Of a stretch of 64,000 nt of DNA, positions 41,618 through 50,564 are shown one piece after another; position 1 is the first letter of the stretch, and every line of letters starts with the position of its first letter. Origin of the DNA: an uncultured Bacteroidales bacterium. Its GTDB lineage: Bacteria; Bacteroidota; Bacteroidia; Bacteroidales; Muribaculaceae. Where the stretch lies: contig CADCFN010000015.1 in the NCBI GenBank assembly GCA_902800715.1, positions 62,001 to 126,000 of the forward strand. The letters run 5' to 3'. Both the position numbers and the translations under genes were made by a program. The notes under the pieces were generated by a model. The model did not search any database, was not told the DNA's origin, and was given only the letters and a program-made list of their open reading frames with translations.

Positions 41618-43141
41618 ATGTGGAACGAGAATGATAAAAAATTGATGGCAGCCAAGGGCATCACCGAGTCTGTGATTGAGGCTCAACTCAAGCGTTTCGA
41701 GACTGGATTCCCATGGCTCAAGTTAGAGGCAGCGGCAACAGTTGGCAAGGGCATTATGCGCCTCGATGCCAAGCAGCAGGCCCAGTGTATCAAGTTGTGG
41801 AAGGAATTTCAGGGTGGGGGAGCCTCGATTGAGAAGTTCCAGCCCGCCTCGGGTGCGGCAAGCCGCATGTTCAAGAACCTGTTCGCCTTCATCAACGAGG
41901 GCAAGTCTGCACCCCAGACCGATTTCGAGCGCGAGTTTTTTGACGGCATTACCCAATTTGCATTCTATCCTCTGCTAAACAAGACCTGTGTCACGCTTTA
42001 CAAGAGCAACGTCAGCGAGCTCATTGAGGCTGGACGTTATGCCGACGTGTTGCGCGCCTTGCTTTTGCCCGAGGGCATGAATTATGGCTCGCTGCCCAAG
42101 GGATTGCTGCGTTTCCACCGTGCAGCGGCAGGTTCGGTTCACACGCCGCTCGAGGAACACCTCGAGGAAGGCGCCCAGTATGCCGCCGACAGCGACCGTT
42201 GCGTGCGCATCCATTTCACCGTGTCGCCCGAGCATCGCAGCGGCTTCGAGAAACTCATCAAGGCCAAGGTGCCCCTCATGGAGAAGGTGTGGGGCGTGAA
42301 ATACGATATCACGCTTAGCGAGCAGAAGGCTTCGACCGACACCATCGCCGTGAACATGGACAATACCCCTTACCGTGACGCCAACGGCAACCTGCTGTTC
42401 CGTCCTGCCGGACATGGCGCTCTGCTCGAGAACCTCAACGAGCGTGATGCCGACGTCGTGTTCATCAAGAATGTGGATAACGTGGTGCCCCTGCGTCTGC
42501 GCAGCGTGAGCACACGCTTCAAGAAAATCATTGGCGGATACCTCGTTCAGGTGCAGCGCCAATTGAAGAAATATCTCGAGATGCTTGACAAGGAGAATGT
42601 CAAGGCCAGTGACCTCAAGGCGATGTTGCGCTATGCCAAGCAGACCCTGTGTATCATCGACACGGCTACCGACTCGATGGATGATGCAGCGCTTGCAGCA
42701 TGGTTGCGTGACAAGTTCAACAGGCCTATCCGCGTGTGTGGCGTTGTGCCCAACGAGGGCGAGCCTGGTGGCGGTCCCTATCTGGCTTATAACGCCGACG
42801 GCTCGGCTTCTCCCCAAATCCTTGAGTCAGCACAGATTAACCCCGACGACCCTGCTGCTGTCGAGATGATGAAGGGTGGCACCCACTTCAACCCGGTGGA
42901 CCTCGTGTGCTACATCAAGGACTACAAGGGCATCAAGTTTGACCTGCGCAAGTTTGTCGATGCCGAGACGGGTTTCATCAGTGTCAAGAGCAAGGACGGC
43001 GTCGATATCAAGGCACTGGAGCTGCCCGGCTTGTGGAACGGCTCAATGAGCAACTGGAACACCATCTTCGTTGAGGTGCCCATCGACACCTTCAACCCGG
43101 TCAAGACTGTCAACGACCTGTTGCGCCGCACTCACCAGTAA
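41618..43141 (+). CDS. DUF4301 family protein
   Basis: 507 aa, typical of a Bacteroidetes-wide family of unknown function. Near residue 76 the segment PASGAASRMFKNLF resembles the nucleotide-binding start of sugar-nucleotide pyrophosphorylases, and RPAGHGALLENLN near 267 and GGGPYLAYNADG near 380 are further conserved-looking parts. A nucleotidyltransferase-like fold is inferred, the substrate is not known. No signal peptide. It is followed by the thioredoxin gene after 37 bases that carry a ctagaaactagaaac repeat. Confidence 0.85.
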   Translation: MWNENDKKLMAAKGITESVIEAQLKRFETGFPWLKLEAAATVGKGIMRLDAKQQAQCIKLWKEFQGGGASIEKFQPASGAASRMFKNLFAFINEGKSAPQTDFEREFFDGITQFAFYPLLNKTCVTLYKSNVSELIEAGRYADVLRALLLPEGMNYGSLPKGLLRFHRAAAGSVHTPLEEHLEEGAQYAADSDRCVRIHFTVSPEHRSGFEKLIKAKVPLMEKVWGVKYDITLSEQKASTDTIAVNMDNTPYRDANGNLLFRPAGHGALLENLNERDADVVFIKNVDNVVPLRLRSVSTRFKKIIGGYLVQVQRQLKKYLEMLDKENVKASDLKAMLRYAKQTLCIIDTATDSMDDAALAAWLRDKFNRPIRVCGVVPNEGEPGGGPYLAYNADGSASPQILESAQINPDDPAAVEMMKGGTHFNPVDLVCYIKDYKGIKFDLRKFVDAETGFISVKSKDGVDIKALELPGLWNGSMSNWNTIFVEVPIDTFNPVKTVNDLLRRTHQ

Positions 43142-43178
43142 CTTGAGGATTCCATCAAAAACTAGAAACTAGAAACTA

Positions 43179-43631
43179 ATGAAAAAAATACTGTTTTTCT
43201 TGCTGGTGGCGCTGTCACTGGCCTTTGGAGCCAACGCGCAACGGTATCATGTTGATGAGGATGGGGACACCACCTATGTGGTTCAGACCATCAATCAGGA
43301 CCAGTTCAAGGACGTGATTGCCGACTGGGAAGCAAGAGACTGGAATGTGGTCAGCCCACGTCCCGTCGTGGTGGATTTCTATGCCGACTGGTGCCGGCCC
43401 TGCAAGCGCTTGGCGCCCATCCTGGACGACGTTGTCCAGCACTACCAGGGCGAGGTGGACTTCTACCGCATCAACGTGGATGATAACCCCGACATCGCCG
43501 CCGCATTTGAGGTTCGCAGCATCCCCATGCTGCTCATCTGCCCGCTGGAGGGTGACCCCAAGACCGTCACAGGCCTCTATCCCATGCAGGAATACATCCG
43601 TGTCATCAACCTGGCTTTGGGCAGGCATTGA
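43179..43631 (+). CDS. Exported thioredoxin-like protein
   Basis: 150 aa with a signal peptide (MKKILFFLLVALSLAFGANA, cleavage near residue 20) and a thioredoxin fold: VVVDFYADWCRPCKRLAP with the WCxPC active site near 65 and the cis-Pro region RSIPMLLICP near 112. It works in the periplasm as a disulfide reductase or oxidase; the partner is unknown. A strong hairpin follows at 43665-43717. Confidence 0.88.
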   Translation: MKKILFFLLVALSLAFGANAQRYHVDEDGDTTYVVQTINQDQFKDVIADWEARDWNVVSPRPVVVDFYADWCRPCKRLAPILDDVVQHYQGEVDFYRINVDDNPDIAAAFEVRSIPMLLICPLEGDPKTVTGLYPMQEYIRVINLALGRH

Positions 43632-43664
43632 CACAACCCTTTCTGCTAAGCGATTTACTCAACA

Positions 43665-43717
43665 CTGAGGACAACTGCAGACAACCACATGAAAGTGTTG
43701 TCGACAGTTGTCCTCAG
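43665..43717 (+). terminator. Hairpin terminator after thioredoxin gene
   Basis: Perfect 13-bp arms ctgaggacaactg (43665-43677) and cagttgtcctcag (43705-43717), with an inner gacaac/ttgtc stem, then tttgtttg. Confidence 0.8.
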
Positions 43718-43845
43718 TTTGTTTGTGCAGTTTGGTCATGTTTTGGGGGCTTTGCATCTTGGTGGCGTGCCTTGATGGACTGGGTATTCCTTGCGTGAAA
43801 TCTCAAAAAAACTTCAAAGGGTATTGTCATTTCAGAAAATTGTTG

Positions 43846-43853
43846 TAACTTTG
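43846..43853 (+). promoter_or_regulatory. -7 box of the rpsF-rpsR-rplI operon
   Basis: TAACTTTG followed by CCCCGC; the first ATG is at 43904. Confidence 0.7.
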
Positions 43854-43903
43854 CCCCGCTTTTTTGGCACAACAATTATTAATTAACTTATTTTTAACGA
43901 TTT

Positions 43904-44329
43904 ATGAACAAATACGAAACCGTTTTCATTTTAACTCCCGTTTTGTCTGATGATCAGATGAAGGAAACGGTAGAAAAGTTCAAGAAGGTGCTCACCGACA
44001 ACGGCTGCACTATCGAGAACGAAGAGAACTGGGGACTGCGCAAGCTCGCATATCCCATCGAGAACAAGAACACTGGTTTTTACAACCTGATTGAGTTTGA
44101 GGGTGAAGCCACCATCGTCGACAAGCTGGAAACTGCTTATCGCCGTGATGAGAAGGTCATTCGTTTCCTCACTTTCCGCCTGGACAAGTACGCTGCTGAG
44201 TACGCTGTTAAGCGTCGCGCCGTGCGCAAGGCCAAGCAGGAAGAGCGCGCTGCCGCCGAGGCCGCCGAGAAAGAGGCTCCCGTAGTTGCTGAGGCTCCCG
44301 CCGAGGCTCCTGAGAATGAGGAGGCTTAA
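43904..44329 (+). CDS. rpsF: 30S ribosomal protein S6
   Basis: 141 aa. [26 protein letters not shown] is the typical start (given in part), then [21 protein letters not shown] and [13 protein letters not shown]6 binds 16S rRNA with S18. The C-terminus carries an alanine/glutamate-rich tail (from about residue 110), a feature also seen on the L9 product of this operon. First gene of the rpsF-rpsR-rplI operon. Confidence 0.97.
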   Translation: MNKYETVFILTPVLSDDQMKETVEKFKKVLTDNGCTIENEENWGLRKLAYPIENKNTGFYNLIEFEGEATIVDKLETAYRRDEKVIRFLTFRLDKYAAEYAVKRRAVRKAKQEERAAAEAAEKEAPVVAEAPAEAPENEEA

Positions 44330-44369
44330 GTGAATTTCAACGTGTAAAACTTAATTTAGGAAGTAAAAA

Positions 44370-44657
44370 ATGGCACAAGAACAAATGAGGCCCAACAATC
44401 AGGGCGAAATCCGTTATCTGACTCCGCTGTCAGTTGACACCCGCAAGAAGAAATACTGCCGCTTCAAACGCAGTGGTATCAAGTACATCGACTACAAGGA
44501 TCCCGAATTCTTGAAGAAGTTCCTCAACGAGCAAGGCAAAATCCTGCCCCGTCGCATCACCGGTACTTCGCTGAAGTTCCAGCGCCGCGTGGCTAAGGCT
44601 GTGAAGCGTGCCCGTCATCTGGCATTGCTGCCCTATGTGACCGACTTGATGAAATAA
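44370..44657 (+). CDS. rpsR: 30S ribosomal protein S18
   Basis: 95 aa. [25 protein letters not shown] and [34 protein letters not shown] are the S18 hallmarks (each quoted in part from KKYCRFKR and [12 protein letters not shown]). It pairs with S6 on the small subunit platform. The N-terminus ([19 protein letters not shown]) is slightly extended, as in Bacteroidetes. 31 bases separate it from rplI, including an AAAGGAGG ribosome-binding site at 44674-44680. Confidence 0.97.
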   Translation: MAQEQMRPNNQGEIRYLTPLSVDTRKKKYCRFKRSGIKYIDYKDPEFLKKFLNEQGKILPRRITGTSLKFQRRVAKAVKRARHLALLPYVTDLMK

Positions 44658-44688
44658 ACAACACGATTACACAAAGGAGGAAACAATT

Positions 44689-45257
44689 ATGAAGATTATT
44701 TTGAAAGAAGATATCGTCAATCTTGGTTTCAAGAACGACGTTGTGGAAGTGAAGAACGGCTACGGCCGCAACTATCTCATTCCTCAGTTCATGCCGAGAA
44801 TCTGCGTCAGCAGGCTCACAAGATCGCTAAGGTGAAGGCTGATGCCGAAGAGGCTGCTAAGGCTTTTGATGGCGTATCCCTGACCATCCCCGTTAAGGTT
44901 AGCCCTACGGGAACCATCTACGGTTCGGTTGGTGCAAACCAGATCCACGAGGCTCTGCTCGCTGCTGGTCACAATGTTGACCGCAAGATCGTCAGCGTGC
45001 ACGAGAGCGTGAAGACCCCTGGCAAGTACACTGCTATCGTGCGCCTGCACAAGGAGGTTGCTGTCGAGATTCCCTTCGAGGTGATTGCCGAGAACGCTGA
45101 GGAGCTCGCCGCTGAGCGCGCTGCTCGCAAGGCCGAGGAGGCTGCTCACCAGGCTGCTCTCGCTGCCGCTAAGGCTGCCGAGGAAGGCGCTGAGGATGAG
45201 GCCGAGGCTCCCGTTGAGGGTGAGGCTGATGCCGAAGAGGCTCCCGCTGCTGAATAA
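44689..45257 (+). pseudogene. rplI: 50S ribosomal protein L9, internal deletion with frameshift
   Basis: ATG 44689 with a good AAAGGAGG opens the L9 N-terminus [20 protein letters not shown], then [13 protein letters not shown] to 44787. Instead of the usual ~14 residues (GKAVIAS...KKVL), only five bases follow, and the L9 sequence resumes in another frame at [20 protein letters not shown] (from 44793) and runs to 45257, with a GTIYGSVGANQIHEAL region and an acidic Ala/Glu-rich tail. The first frame stops after about 46 codons. A loss of about 37 bases explains this. L9 is dispensable in some bacteria, but an assembly error is as likely, since the rest is conserved. Confidence 0.88.
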
Positions 45258-45280
45258 TAAAACAACATGATAATGACGAA

Positions 45281-45316
45281 GACACCGGTCCTCTCCACAA
45301 GACCGGTGTCTTTTTT
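45281..45316 (+). terminator. Terminator of the ribosomal operon
   Basis: gacaccggtc (45281-45290) pairs perfectly with gaccggtgtc (45301-45310), followed by TTTTTT. Confidence 0.92.
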
Positions 45317-45357
45317 ATTAGTATTTTTCAAAAAAGCGGCATTTGCCGTACCTCAAC

Positions 45358-45381
45358 TATTAACTATTAACTATTAACTAT
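45358..45381. repeat. AACTATT tandem repeat upstream of the Dabb gene
   Basis: Four copies of a 7-base aactatt unit end 8 bases before the start codon at 45389, so they cover the expected ribosome-binding region. Confidence 0.5.
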
Positions 45382-45388
45382 AACTGTC

Positions 45389-45682
45389 ATGACCAAGCAC
45401 ATTGTAATGTTTAAGCTGCAAGGCACCGATGAGATTCGTCGCCAGACCGCATTGCGGTTCAAGGAGGCGCTCGATGCACTGCCCGACCAGATTGATGTAC
45501 TCCAGAGCATTGAGGTGGCCATCAACGAGAATCCCGCTGAGGACTGGGACGTTGTCCTCACTGCCATTGTGCCCACGATGGACGACGTGGCTGTCTATGC
45601 CAAGCATCCGGCTCATGTGGCTGCAGCATCCATCATCAAGGATGTGAAGCAGCTGCGTGCCTGTGTGGACTACAATTGCTGA
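45389..45682 (+). CDS. Dabb (dimeric alpha/beta barrel) family protein
   Basis: 97 aa. MTKHIVMFKLQG at the start and HPAHVAAASIIKDV near residue 73 fit the Dabb/stress-responsive A/B barrel family of small homodimers. No catalytic residue can be named. It is probably cytoplasmic; function unknown. The start region is preceded by the aactatt repeat, leaving no clear Shine-Dalgarno sequence, as is common in Bacteroidetes. Confidence 0.85.
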   Translation: MTKHIVMFKLQGTDEIRRQTALRFKEALDALPDQIDVLQSIEVAINENPAEDWDVVLTAIVPTMDDVAVYAKHPAHVAAASIIKDVKQLRACVDYNC

Positions 45683-45739
45683 CCAGTCGCACGGCATCAC
45701 ACAGTTGTGATGCACACCAGTGCTCATTGCGCAAAATAA

Positions 45740-45773
45740 AAGCAGGGCTCCCAAGCGGGAACCCTGCTTTTTT
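45740..45773. terminator. Bidirectional terminator between Dabb and dockerin-protein genes
   Basis: gcagggctccc and gggaaccctgc pair around aagc and are followed by TTTTTT on the plus strand; the convergent gene ends at 45822. Confidence 0.85.
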
Positions 45774-45821
45774 ACAGTTCAGTGAATTCTCACAGTTGAG
45801 AATCACTTGGCGTCATGCCAA

Positions 45822-47899
45822 TTACCACTGGCCATTCAGCAGGTAGTCAATCAGAGCGGTTACGTCACCGATTGAAGCACCCTCCTGACCATCGCAGTTG
45901 GCCTCGGCAGGAACTTCGCCACCAGTCAGCAGCATGTCGATAAGAGCAGTTACGTCACCGATTGAAATGTCACCACTGTGGTCAACATCACCCATCTCAT
46001 AAGCCGAAGCGGGAGTTGCATTGAAGGTGATCTTGTTCATGTCGTCAGCAGCGGGATCGAAGGTGATCACTACATTGTAGGTGCCAGCCTCAGTTGCCTG
46101 ATACCACCAGTTGTTTGAGGGCCATGCATAGGTCCAAGCGTGGTCTTGAACAACCTTGAACTCAACTACTTCCTCAGCAGCAAACTCAACACCGTTCTTG
46201 GTCCAGGTGTAGATGCCGTCCTCGCCCTTAACCATGTTGTTGGCCTCGTCGGTGGCATCCCAATAGCTGCCGAACAGATTCTCGGTACCAGCTACGGTGT
46301 AAACGTGCTCAACGGGAGTAACATCACCGGTCTTGGTCAGTGTGCAGGTGATGCGGTCCTCGTCGTTAGCCTCGGGATCGAAGGTGATCTCGATGGTGTA
46401 GATGCCTTCCTCAGCAACATTAGCAACCCAGTTGTTCATGCCGATGGGCCACTCATAGACTTCGTAATCGTGGTTGCCGACAACCTTGAACTCGAAGTTG
46501 CCGTACAGGGCTACATTCTCCTTGCTCCAGGTGTAAACGCCGTCTCAGGCTGGGGCTCTACACCCTCAGCTACGCAAGCGAAGGTAACTTCCTCGGTCTC
46601 GGGATTGAAGGTAATGGTAAGGTCATAGGTGCCATCCTCGGCAACGGTGTACTCATAGTTGTTAGCGGGCCAGCAGGTTGTCCAGTTGGCATTCTTCACA
46701 ACCTTGAACTCGATAAAGGTCTCAGCAGCGAGCTCAGCCTTCTTGGTCCAGGTGTAGATACCGTCAGCGAGAGTCATGTTGTTAGCTGCAAAAGCGGGAT
46801 TCCACTCAGCACCAAACAGTGACTCGGGGGCACCGGCAACGGTGTAGAAGTCTTCAACCTCCTCAACGATGGTAGCCTCGAAGGTGATGTCCTTGGTCTC
46901 CTCGTTGAAGGTGATCTTCACGTTGTAGTTGCCGTTCTCCTCAATGTTAGCAATCCAGTTCTGGCTGGGATAAGCGGTAGACCAGTTGTGGTCCTGAACC
47001 ACCTTGAATTCGATGGTGCCAGCGGTGAGTTCTACATTCTCCTTGGTGAAGGTGTACAGGCCCTGAGTCAGGGTCATGTCATTGTCAGCGTTAGCTGCAT
47101 CCCACTCGGTACCAAACAGGGTAATGTTGTTACCAGCAACGGTGTAGGTGTGAACATCGGTGTCGGGAATTTCCTCAACGAGGGTCAGCTCACAAGCCAC
47201 GTCCTTGGTCTCGGCGTTGAAGGTGATCTTCACGTTGTAGATACCCTTAACAGCAACAGCCTGAACGTAGTTGCTTGAAGGATAAGCCTCAGCCCAATCG
47301 TGATTAACAGTTACCTTGAATTCGAATGCACCAGAGGGAAGCTCGACATTCTCCTTGCTCCAAGTGTACAGACCGTTAACCAGGGTCATGTCATTGTCGG
47401 CATTGCCGGGAGCCCAGGTGGTGCCGAAGAGGGCAGCGCTGCTACCGGCAACGGTGTAAACCTCACCAGCCACGGGCTGCTCAAAAGTACCGTCCACTTT
47501 GAATTTGCTGTTGGCAGCATCATAGCTCACGGTGTAAGCCTCGCCTTTAACACCCTTAAAGAAGTAAGCGCCATTGTCGCCGCCAGCCTTCTGAGTATCG
47601 ACCCAATTGTTATCTTCGATTTTCACGTCGCCAGAGGTAGGACCAATACGGTAGTTGCCGTTGAAGTCATCCCAGCTGGTGCCGCGGCCATCGGCAAACG
47701 CGAAGTAAACAGTTGCTGATTCAGCGTCCTCGGCAATAGTGAAGTTGTAGGAGTAGATGTCGCCATTAGCGGTCATCTCGTTACCGCCATTGAAAGCCCA
47801 GCCACCCAGGGGACCGTCGCCCACAATGTAAATTGCAGCATTGGCGTTCAGGCCAACGAGCGCAATCATCATAGAAAGAACTAAAGATAATTTTTTCAT
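45822..47899 (-). pseudogene. Secreted five-repeat protein with C-terminal dockerin, frameshifted
   Basis: Frame one starts at 47899 (signal peptide MKKLSLVLSMMIALVGLNANA in part), has a SusE/CBM-like N-terminal domain (IYIVGDGPLGGWAFNGGNEM), then three ~100-residue repeats, each YTVAG..LFG..W....NDMT..GLYTW...EFKV..., and derails after EGVEPQPE near 46550. A second frame resumes inside repeat 4 at DGVYTWSKENV and continues through repeat 5 to a dockerin-like tail with two DVDHSGDISIGDVTALIDML-type calcium loops, ending at 45822. About 30 residues of repeat 4 are missing at the junction. It is probably a surface glycan-binding protein. Deletion between repeats or repeat misassembly are both possible. 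Confidence 0.78.
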
Positions 47900-47982
47900 T
47901 CTTGTGAAAATTGGTTATTAAGTTAAACAATATGAATTGAAATTGGTTTGTCTTGTAATTGAAGTCAACTTGTTTAGTGGCT

Positions 47983-47990
47983 CAAAATTA
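47983..47990 (-). promoter_or_regulatory. -7 box of the dockerin-protein gene
   Basis: The complement reads TAATTTTG, about 85 bases before the start codon, preceded by TTTGTTTG. The remaining gap to rimO (to 48120) shows nothing else. Confidence 0.5.
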
Positions 47991-48120
47991 CAAACAAAAT
48001 TCAATAATACATAATATATAATGACTTTTCCTTTAATTAATTACGCAAACGATTGCACGGTGGCAATGGTATGCCATCGTGGCTGATTGTCAGTTGACTA
48101 TGGTTTTAGGTTGTCTTCAG

Positions 48121-49416
48121 TTAATCGGCTGTGCCCAGCAACTCAAACGGCAGCGCTTGGGTGATTTTCACTTGGGCAAATTCGCCGATGGCAAGCGGTT
48201 TCTCTTTGCTGATAAGGACTTCGGGGTCCACTTCGGGACTGTCCCACTGGGTGCGCCCGATGTAATAGTCGTCCTCCTCGCGGTCGATGATGACTCGGAG
48301 CGTCTGGCCCACTTTCTGCTCTTGGATGTCCAGCGAGATATCCTCTTGCAGTGCCATGAGGCGGTGCAGGCGGTCCTGCTTGACCTCGTCGGGGATATCG
48401 TCGGTCAGATTCTGGGCTGCCCACGTGCCGTTCTCCTCGCTGTAGGCAAAGGCGCCCATGCGCTCAAACCGAGCATCTTTCACAAAGTCCAGCAGCTCCT
48501 CGTATTCCTGCTCGCCCTCGCCGGGGAAACCCACCATGAGCGTGGTGCGGATGTGGATGCCGGGCACCTCGTTGCGTAGCCGTTCCAGCAGGTCGAGCGT
48601 CTCCTGGCGGCTAATGTGGCGACGCATGTTGGTCAGCACCTTGTCGCTGATGTGCTGCAGGGCGATATCCAGGTAGCTGCACACGTTGTCACGGCTCGCC
48701 ATCACGGGCAGGATATCGTAGGGGAATTGGGTCGGGTAGGCATAGTGCAGCCTGATCCACTCCACGCCCTCGATGTTGGCCATGCGGTCAATCAGTTCGG
48801 GCAGCATCATGCGGTTCTCCAGGTCGAGGCCGTAGGATGACAGGTCCTGGGCAATGACGTTGAACTCCTTCACGCCTTTGTCCACCAGTTGGCGCACCTC
48901 GTCGAGCAAGTCGGGCATGGGAATCGATGTGTGGCGACCGGTAATCAGTGGAATGGCGCAGAAGGCGCAGAAGCGGTTGCAGCCCTCCGAGATTTTGAGG
49001 TAGCAATAGTGGTTGGGAGTCGTGAGGTGGCGTTCGCGGTCGATATCGTAGCGGTAGGCGTGCCCCAGGTCGGCAAGCATCCCCTTCCAGTCAAATTTGC
49101 CGTAGAAACGGTCCACTTCGGGCAGGGCGTCAATGAGGTCAGCACGGAAGCGTTCCGACAGGCATCCCATCACCAGCAGGTTGCGGATTTTGCCTTGCCG
49201 TTTCGCTTCGCCCAGCGACAGGATGGTGTCGATAGACTCTTGCTGGGCGTCGGCGATAAAGCCGCAGGTGTTCACCACCACCGTCTCGCCATCGACGCGG
49301 TCCGGATTGTGCGCCACGCGATAGCCTGCCGCCTCAAATTGCCGCATCAGTCGCTCACTGTCCACAAGATTCTTGGAACAGCCCAGCGAGATAATGTCTA
49401 TCTTGTTCTTCCTCAT
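48121..49416 (-). CDS. rimO: Ribosomal protein S12 methylthiotransferase
   Basis: 431 aa radical-SAM enzyme that adds a methylthio group to an Asp of ribosomal protein S12. Three parts are visible: the N-terminal MTTase domain (IDIISLGCSKNLVDSERL, CGFIADAQQESID, Cys residues for one Fe-S cluster), the radical SAM core with SEGCNRFCAFCAIP near residue 147, and the C-terminal TRAM domain. RimO rather than MiaB is supported by the GCSKNLVDSE start. It is 51 bases downstream of ftsY in the same direction. Confidence 0.95.
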   Translation of the reverse strand: MRKNKIDIISLGCSKNLVDSERLMRQFEAAGYRVAHNPDRVDGETVVVNTCGFIADAQQESIDTILSLGEAKRQGKIRNLLVMGCLSERFRADLIDALPEVDRFYGKFDWKGMLADLGHAYRYDIDRERHLTTPNHYCYLKISEGCNRFCAFCAIPLITGRHTSIPMPDLLDEVRQLVDKGVKEFNVIAQDLSSYGLDLENRMMLPELIDRMANIEGVEWIRLHYAYPTQFPYDILPVMASRDNVCSYLDIALQHISDKVLTNMRRHISRQETLDLLERLRNEVPGIHIRTTLMVGFPGEGEQEYEELLDFVKDARFERMGAFAYSEENGTWAAQNLTDDIPDEVKQDRLHRLMALQEDISLDIQEQKVGQTLRVIIDREEDDYYIGRTQWDSPEVDPEVLISKEKPLAIGEFAQVKITQALPFELLGTAD

Positions 49417-49467
49417 GAGCCCCGTTTCCCGTTCTCTTCGTATTATCCGTTATATCCGTTCTCTCCG

Positions 49468-50433
49468 TCACTCTTTCGTCACCCCGAACAGCGACTTGAC
49501 AAACTCCTGCTTGTTGAAAATCTGCAGGTCGGTCATCTGCTCGCCCAGGCCGATGTACTTCACGGGAATCTGGAACTGGTCACTCACACCGATGACAACG
49601 CCACCCTTGGCGGTGCCGTCGAGCTTGGTGATTGCCAGCGCATTGACCTCGGTAGCGGCCGAGAACTGTTTGGCCTGCTCAAAGGCGTTCTGGCCCGTCG
49701 AGCCGTCAAGCACGAGCAGCACTTCCTGCGGTGCGTCGGGCAGCACCTTGCGCATGGTGTTCTTGATTTTGGTCAGCTGGTTCATCAAGCTTACGTTGTT
49801 GTGCAGGCGGCCTGCAGTGTCGATGATGACGACATCGGCATTCTGTGCCACAGCACTCTGCACGGCGTCAAACGCCACAGCAGCGGGGTCGGTGCCCATC
49901 TTGTGCTTGATGACGGGAACGCCCACGCGGTTGCCCCAGATTTCCAGCTGCTCATCGGCAGCGGCACGGTAGGTATCGGCGGCACCCAGCACCACCTTGT
50001 TGCCTGCCTGCTTGAACTGATAGGCCAGCTTGCCGATGGTAGTGGTCTTGCCCACACCGTTCACGCCCACGACCATGATGACGTAGGGCTTGCTGTCCTC
50101 GGGCACGGTGAAGTCCTCGAGTTCGGCATTATTGTTGTCGGCAAGCATCTGTGAGATTTCGTCACACAGCAGCTCGTTCAGCTCTTCGGTGCCTACATAT
50201 TTATCGCGCGCCACGCGTGCCTGCAGGCGGTCAATAATCTTAACGGTAGTATCGACGCCCACGTCGCTGGTGACAAACACTTCCTCCAGATTGTCGAGAA
50301 CGTCATCATCAACAGTCGATTTGCCGGCAACGGCATGCTTGATTTTCTCAAAAACGCCCTGTTTGGTCTTCTCCAAGCCCTTATCGAGCGTCTCTTTCTT
50401 CTCACGAGAGAATAATTTCTTGAATAGTCCCAT
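49468..50433 (-). CDS. ftsY: Signal recognition particle receptor
   Basis: 321 aa from MGLFKKLFSREKK (50433); an upstream start adds 10 residues over the promoter region. NG domain motifs: GVNGVGKTTTIGKLAYQ near residue 115, DTYRAAADEQLEIW, DTAGRLHNNVSLM, and TKLDGTAKGG. It brings SRP-bound ribosomes to the Sec translocon. The acidic A domain is short, as in Bacteroidetes. The minus-strand -7 box TACCTTTG is the complement of 50461-50468. Confidence 0.96.
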   Translation of the reverse strand: MGLFKKLFSREKKETLDKGLEKTKQGVFEKIKHAVAGKSTVDDDVLDNLEEVFVTSDVGVDTTVKIIDRLQARVARDKYVGTEELNELLCDEISQMLADNNNAELEDFTVPEDSKPYVIMVVGVNGVGKTTTIGKLAYQFKQAGNKVVLGAADTYRAAADEQLEIWGNRVGVPVIKHKMGTDPAAVAFDAVQSAVAQNADVVIIDTAGRLHNNVSLMNQLTKIKNTMRKVLPDAPQEVLLVLDGSTGQNAFEQAKQFSAATEVNALAITKLDGTAKGGVVIGVSDQFQIPVKYIGLGEQMTDLQIFNKQEFVKSLFGVTKE

Positions 50434-50531
50434 ATTAGTTCCTATATTTATATTTGGGTACAAAGGTACACATTTTCCTGTGGTTAGATGGTGTGGGATG
50501 CGATTTTTTTGTTTTTGTGCAAGGGTTTGAT

Positions 50532-50539
50532 TAACTTTG
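50532..50539 (+). promoter_or_regulatory. -7 box of the carboxylesterase gene
   Basis: TAACTTTG, 25 bases before the start codon, with TTTG at 50525-50528; divergent from the ftsY promoter. Confidence 0.6.
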
Positions 50540-50564
50540 CGCTCATTAATGATTTAAGAATCTT

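Noticed and set aside
48889-50154. 421-codon plus-strand ORF across rimO and ftsY
   Set aside because: It crosses two certain genes on the other strand and shows no recognisable protein features.
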